A stretch of DNA of 64,000 nt from JBDTSW01 sp963799815 (GTDB lineage: Bacteria; Actinomycetota; Thermoleophilia; Solirubrobacterales; 70-9), in NCBI GenBank assembly GCA_963799815.1, contig CAWCYG010000004.1:186001-250000 (forward strand), given 5' to 3'. The position numbers and the translations under genes are program-made. The first letter of the stretch is position 1. Each line of letters starts with the position of its first letter. The notes under the pieces are model-generated. The model was not told the DNA's origin. It saw only the letters and a program-made list of their open reading frames with translations, and ran no database searches. This document shows, piece after piece, positions 59,354 through 64,000 of the stretch.

Positions 59354-60265
59354 ATGAGCGATCCCGTGATCCGCCTGGCCGGCCTGCGCAAGGCCTACGG
59401 AGACTTCGAGGCCGTCCGCGGCATCGACCTCGAGGTGACAGCGGGCGAGATCTTCGCCTTCCTTGGCCCCAACGGAGCGGGCAAGACGACAACGGTCGAG
59501 ATCATGGAGGGCTACCGGGAGCGGACCGCGGGAGAGGTCAGCGTTCTCGGTGAGGATCCGCAGCACGGCGGCCGGGCCTGGCGCGGGCGCATCGGCATCG
59601 TGCTCCAGCAGAGCAACATGCATCCCGAGCTCTCCGTTCGCGAGACGATCGACCTCTTCGCCGGCTACTACCCGGCGCCGCGCGGCGTCGAGGAGACCAT
59701 CTCCCAGGTGGGGCTCGAGCCAAAGGCCGATACCCGGGTCAACCGCCTCTCGGGCGGCCAGCAACGGCGCCTCGACGTGGCTCTGGCGCTGATCGGTGAC
59801 CCGGAGCTGCTGTTCCTGGACGAGCCGACCACCGGCTTCGATCCTTCGGCGCGCCGGCAAGCGTGGGACGTGATCGCCAGCCTTCGCGAGCTCGGGAAAA
59901 CCGTCTTCCTTACCACCCACTACATGGATGAGGCGCAGGTCCTCGCCGACCGTGCGGCGATCATCGTGGGCGGCGAGATCGTCGCCCAGGGACCACCCAG
60001 CCGTCTCGGCGTCGACGCCGACGTGAGCGAGGTTCGCTTTCGGCTGCCCGACGGCATCCACGTTCAGGACCTACCGCTGGCCGACGGCGCCAAGGCGGAG
60101 GCGGACGGGCTCTTCGTCGTCATCCGCACTGGTCACCCCGCGCGTCTTCTGCACGAGCTGACGGGCTGGGCGCTCGACCGTGGCGATGAGCTGACGGCGC
60201 TCACGGTTGGCACCCCAAGCCTCGAGGACGTCTACCTCGAGCTGACCGAGAAGCGCGAGTCATGA
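59354..60265 (+). CDS. ABC transporter ATP-binding protein (ABC-2/DRA type)
   Basis: A 303-residue ATPase of the CcmA/DrrA class. Walker A is FLGPNGAGKTTTVEIMEGYR, the Q-loop region IGIVLQQSNMHPELSVRE, the signature RLSGGQQRRLDVALALIGDP, Walker B ELLFLDEPTTGFDPSARRQA and the switch His in FLTTHYMDEAQVLADRA. The last 80 residues are the C-terminal DUF4162-like domain typical of exporters of drugs, lipids or polymers. It has its own leaderless promoter and is coupled by ATGA to the permease. It stands where yvcK and whiA would be expected. Confidence 0.93.
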   Translation: MSDPVIRLAGLRKAYGDFEAVRGIDLEVTAGEIFAFLGPNGAGKTTTVEIMEGYRERTAGEVSVLGEDPQHGGRAWRGRIGIVLQQSNMHPELSVRETIDLFAGYYPAPRGVEETISQVGLEPKADTRVNRLSGGQQRRLDVALALIGDPELLFLDEPTTGFDPSARRQAWDVIASLRELGKTVFLTTHYMDEAQVLADRAAIIVGGEIVAQGPPSRLGVDADVSEVRFRLPDGIHVQDLPLADGAKAEADGLFVVIRTGHPARLLHELTGWALDRGDELTALTVGTPSLEDVYLELTEKRES

Positions 60266-61032
60266 GCGCGATTGCGCTCGCGCGCCATCAGTTCCGCTAC
60301 GACCAAAAGATCTTCTGGCGGAACCCCGCCTCCGTCTTCTTCACAGTGCTACTGCCGGTCATCTTCCTTCTGATCTTCGCGACGATCTTCGGCAACGACA
60401 CGATTGATGAGCTCGGCGGGATCAAGACCACGACCTATTACGTGCCGGCCATCATCACGCTCGCCGTGATCTCGGCGACGACCCAGAGCCTCGCGATCTC
60501 GCTGACCGTGGATCGCGAGAACGGAATCTTGAAGCGCACTCGCGGCACTCCGCTGCCGACGTGGGTCTTCATCGCCGGACGCGTGGGCAACGCGATCGTG
60601 GTCTCGGTGCTCGCCCTCGTGGTCGTGGCGGCCATCGGCCGGATCATCTACGGCGTCGAGATCCCGTGGGAGCGCCTGCCCGCCGTTCTCGTCACGCTGG
60701 CCGTCGGCGCCATCTCGTTCTGCTGCATCGGCTTCGCTCTCACCGCCGCGATTCCCTCGGAGGACGCTGCCGCGCCCATCACGAACTTCGCGCTCTTGCC
60801 GCTCTACTTCCTCTCGGGTGTTTTCATCCCGGAGTCGGAGATCCCGGCCGGGGTGCTCGACGTCGCCGACATCTTCCCGATCCGGCACTTCTTCGAGGCG
60901 TTCTTCGCCGCGTGGAGCCCGACGACGACCGGCGCCGGATTCGAGTGGGCCGATCTCGGCATCGTGGCGCTGTGGGGCGTGGCGGGCCTGCTGATCGCGA
61001 TGAAGACGTTCCGATGGGAGCCACGGGGGTAG
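60262..61032 (+). CDS. ABC-2 type transporter permease
   Basis: A 256-residue permease with six membrane helices, among them VFFTVLLPVIFLLIFATIFG, YYVPAIITLAVISATTQSLA, AIVVSVLALVVVAAIGRII, ISFCCIGFALTAAIPSEDAA and the C-terminal IVALWGVAGLLIAMKTF. The LPLYFLSGVFIPESEIPAGV segment with the following LDVADIFPIRHFFEAFFA is characteristic of ABC-2 exporters such as DrrB. The start overlaps the ATPase stop by ATGA. The two probably form a two-plus-two export complex. The cargo is unknown. Confidence 0.92.
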   Translation: MSAIALARHQFRYDQKIFWRNPASVFFTVLLPVIFLLIFATIFGNDTIDELGGIKTTTYYVPAIITLAVISATTQSLAISLTVDRENGILKRTRGTPLPTWVFIAGRVGNAIVVSVLALVVVAAIGRIIYGVEIPWERLPAVLVTLAVGAISFCCIGFALTAAIPSEDAAAPITNFALLPLYFLSGVFIPESEIPAGVLDVADIFPIRHFFEAFFAAWSPTTTGAGFEWADLGIVALWGVAGLLIAMKTFRWEPRG

Positions 61033-61035
61033 GTT
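61030..61035 (+). promoter_or_regulatory. -10 element of the second VOC gene, overlapping the permease stop codon
   Basis: TAGGTT lies 6 bases before the GTG at 61042. Its first three bases are the TAG stop codon of the ABC permease. No Shine-Dalgarno is present. Confidence 0.5.
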
Positions 61036-61041
61036 CGGCTA

Positions 61042-61404
61042 GTGATCCATCACGTCAGCCTGGAGACGTCCGACCTCGAGCGCAGCGGTCAGTTCTACGA
61101 CCAGGTGCTGGGCCCACTGGGCTGGCGCCGCCTCTTTGACACCGAGGAGCGCATCGCCTGGGGGATCGTGCGCCCGGTCTTCCACCTTGCCCACCGCAGC
61201 GAGACTCGGGCGGGCGGCGGCCACATCTGCTTCGCGGCGAATGGGATCTCGGCCGTGAAGGCGGCGTGGGAGGGCGGTATCGATGCGGGTGGCGTCACCC
61301 AAGGCGACCCGGGCCAGCGACCGGAGTACGGCCCGACCTACTACTCGGCGTACCTGCGCGATCCCGACGGCAACCGCATCGAAATCGCGGTCGGAGTCGA
61401 TTAG
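61042..61404 (+). CDS. VOC family protein (glyoxalase-like)
   Basis: A 120-residue vicinal-oxygen-chelate protein. IHHVSLETSDLERSGQFYDQ is the first beta-alpha-beta with a metal His, followed by GGHICFAANGISAVKAAWEG and TYYSAYLRDPDGNRIEIAVG with the final Glu. It shares the plan of the VOC protein at 47712 but is not a close copy. The substrate is unknown. The leaderless GTG start uses a -10 that overlaps the preceding stop codon, so it may be transcribed separately from the ABC pair. Confidence 0.87.
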   Translation: MIHHVSLETSDLERSGQFYDQVLGPLGWRRLFDTEERIAWGIVRPVFHLAHRSETRAGGGHICFAANGISAVKAAWEGGIDAGGVTQGDPGQRPEYGPTYYSAYLRDPDGNRIEIAVGVD

Positions 61405-61435
61405 ACCGAGACCAGGCGGGAAGGGGCGGATCATC

Positions 61436-61441
61436 TAGCCT
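61436..61441 (+). promoter_or_regulatory. -10 element of gap-pgk-tpiA
   Basis: TAGCCT lies 40 bases before the gap ATG. It predicts a leader of about 35 bases, which contains the Shine-Dalgarno AGGAGG. So unlike many neighbours this operon seems to have a conventional leader. Confidence 0.4.
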
Positions 61442-61481
61442 CGACGCCCACGACACGAATACTGAGGAGGACCCAGATCAG

Positions 61482-62500
<1,019 letters not shown>

Positions 62501-62504
<4 letters not shown>

Positions 62505-63706
62505 CGGCTGAGACAGAGCGCGGGTCGTTTCACAAGGCGAGCGTTCGCGACGCCGACGTCGGCGGCAAGCGCGTACTGGTCAGGGTCGATTTCAATGTCC
62601 CGCTTCAGTCGGGCGAGGTGAGTGACGACACGCGCATCCGGGCGGCGCTGCCGACGATCGAGCTCCTTCGCGACCGCGGGGCGTCGCTGGTGTTGGTCTC
62701 GCACCTCGGCCGCCCCGAGGGCGAGGATCCGGAGCTATCGATGGCTCCCGTCGGCGAGAACCTGGCCGGCCACATCGACGCCGAGGTGAAGCTGGCACCG
62801 GGCGTCGTCGGTCCCGAGGTCGAGATCGAGGCCGAGAGCCTCGAGCCCGGCGAGATCCTGCTGCTCGAGAACAGCCGGTTCGAGGAGGGCGAAACGTCCA
62901 ATGATCCGGAGCTGGCGGGAAAGCTGGCGGCGCTCGCCGATCTTTACGTGAACGACGCCTTCGGAGCGGCGCATCGGGCGCACGCGACGACCGAGGGCGT
63001 CGCCCATGAGCTCCCCGCTTTCGCCGGCCTGCTGCTCGAACGAGAGGTTCGGGAGCTGACGGCGGTCCGCGACGAGCCCGAGCGACCGCTCTGCGTCGTT
63101 CTGGGAGGGGCCAAGGTCTCCGACAAGATCGGCGTCCTCGAGCGGTTCCTGGACGTCTCCGACCAGGTCCTGATCGGGGGTGCCATGTGCTTCAGCTTCT
63201 TTCGCGCCCAGGGCGTCGAGACTGGTGACTCCCTCGTGGAGGAGGACGACGTCGAGCTGGCGCGCGAGGCGCTCGAGCAGGCCGATGGATCCTCATGCGA
63301 GCTCCTGCTGCCGACCGACCTCGTGATCGCCGAGCGCTTCGACGCCGAGGCCGACCAGCGTGCTCTCGACGGGGTCGACGTGCCCGACGGGTGGATGGGG
63401 CTCGACATCGGGCCCCAGACTGCGCGCGCCTTCGCGGAGGCGATCGATCGTGCGGGCACCGTGTTCTGGAACGGCCCGATGGGAGCCTTCGAGCTGGAGC
63501 CTTTCGCTGCCGGGACCCGCGCTGTGGCCGCCGCCGTGGCGGCCGCCCCGGGAGTGACCGTGGTCGGCGGCGGTGACTCGGCCGCGGCGCTCGCGTCGTT
63601 CGGCCTCGCCGACGAGGTCGACTGGCTCTCGACCGGCGGCGGGGCCTCGCTGGAGCTGATGGAGGGCAGGGAGCTCCCGGGGGTGGAGGCTCTGCGCGAT
63701 GGCTGA
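62501..63706 (+). CDS. pgk: Phosphoglycerate kinase
   Basis: Pgk makes ATP from 1,3-bisphosphoglycerate. The 401-residue protein starts, after a short leader, with GKRVLVRVDFNVPLQSGEVS (signature). LVSHLGRPEGEDPELSMAPV, LLLENSRFEEGETSNDPELA and VLGGAKVSDKIGVLERFL follow. The nucleotide domain ends with MGLDIGPQTARAFAEAI, VFWNGPMGAFELEPFAAGT and VVGGGDSAAALASFGLADEV. The TTG start at 62501 overlaps the gap stop codon (TTGA), and the stop overlaps tpiA by 8 bases, so the three are tightly coupled. Confidence 0.96.
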
Positions 63707-64000
63707 GGACGAGCGCCGCCCCCTGGTGGCGGCGAACTGGAAGATGAACAAGCGGGTAACCGAGACGGAGGAGTTCCTCGAGGCCTTCCTGCCTGACGCC
63801 CTCGAGCTCGCCGGCGTCGATTTGGTTGTGTGCGCGCCGTATACCGCGCTCGTGGCTGCGGTCCGCAGCGCGCGCGACACCGAGGTTCGCGTCGGCGCGC
63901 AGAACATGCACTTCGAGGAGAGCGGGCCCTACACCGGCGAGGTCTCGGCCGCGATGCTCACTGACATCGGAGTTCACGCGGTGGTCCTTGGGCATTCCGA
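63699..64000 (+). CDS. tpiA: Triosephosphate isomerase (3' truncated by window end)
   Basis: The first 100 residues of TpiA, which interconverts dihydroxyacetone phosphate and glyceraldehyde 3-phosphate. RRPLVAANWKMNKRVTETEE carries the catalytic Asn and Lys of NWKMN. VVCAPYTALVAAVRS and VGAQNMHFEESGPYTGEVSA are the next strands, and the visible part ends at VVLGHS, just at the catalytic His. The ATG overlaps the pgk stop by 8 bases. The catalytic Glu and the phosphate loop lie beyond the window. Confidence 0.95.
   Translation, partial: MAEDERRPLVAANWKMNKRVTETEEFLEAFLPDALELAGVDLVVCAPYTALVAAVRSARDTEVRVGAQNMHFEESGPYTGEVSAAMLTDIGVHAVVLGHS

Noticed and set aside
58370..60061. 563-codon open frame antisense to rapZ and the ABC ATPase
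   Set aside because: It crosses two well-supported genes and an intergenic promoter, and its composition is that of a shadow frame.

Overview
The window is chromosomal DNA of a very GC-rich actinomycete. Gene order and content fit the class Thermoleophilia (Solirubrobacterales-like), although no 16S gene is present to prove it. Coding density is near 95%: no gap between genes exceeds about 270 bases. There are no insertion sequences, phage genes, CRISPR arrays or rRNA genes. Both strands are used, but most housekeeping genes run on the + strand.

Layout. 1-3660: the end of a PadR regulator, an SRPBCC protein, a FadN-type beta-oxidation fusion enzyme and a sirtuin. 3663-7134 (-): a large cell-wall hydrolase with lytic transglycosylase, degenerate LytM and M15 domains, plus an unknown protein. 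7383-10784: two small coiled-coil proteins around a nucleoside phosphorylase, then an SDR/acyltransferase pair like Rv0501-Rv0502 of M. tuberculosis. 10836-18278: tilS-hpt-ftsH-folP-(thioesterase)-folB-folK-(GST), the actinobacterial ftsH/fol region without folE. 18329-22466: coaX, dusB, greA, lysS. 22733-32088: clpC-radA-disA-carD-ispD, a DUF389 pair on the - strand, a PHP phosphoesterase and ispF. 32119-37048: acyl-CoA ligase, FAD/Rieske oxidoreductase, a frameshifted nicotinate phosphoribosyltransferase and a Rho-N-like basic protein. 37104-42982: cysS-rlmB-sigma factor-tRNA-Thr-iron alcohol dehydrogenase, then an unusual PlsC-GpsA fusion. 43037-45846: two ECF sigma factors, one with a classical zinc anti-sigma and one with a small membrane partner. 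45896-49483: frameshifted rhomboid, cobalamin-binding protein, VOC protein, pterin dehydratase and WecB-type epimerase. 49493-54556: a DUF47/PiT phosphate pair, then a Tad-pilus-like block of two TadE-like proteins and a 648-residue fusion of a TadG-like membrane segment with a VanY-type M15 peptidase and a lytic transglycosylase. 54655-64000: MaoC, cupredoxin lipoprotein, enoyl-CoA hydratase, uvrC, rapZ, ABC exporter, VOC protein, gap, pgk and the start of tpiA.

How the genes work together. The housekeeping blocks cover folate and pantothenate cofactors, MEP isoprenoid synthesis, c-di-AMP, proteostasis (FtsH, ClpC), repair (RadA, UvrC) and lower glycolysis. Many genes are coupled by ATGA, GTGA or 8-base overlaps, and convergent genes often share a CTAG overlapping both stops.

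The main sequence-level theme is regulatory. More than 15 start codons sit 6-10 bases after a TAnnnT (-10-like) hexamer with no Shine-Dalgarno sequence, which predicts widespread leaderless mRNAs. Two divergent gene pairs share exactly symmetric, overlapping -10 elements, and three TAG stop codons double as the first half of the next gene's -10. The most novel protein candidates are the TadG-M15-SLT fusion, the PlsC-GpsA fusion and the SLT-LytM-M15 hydrolase.
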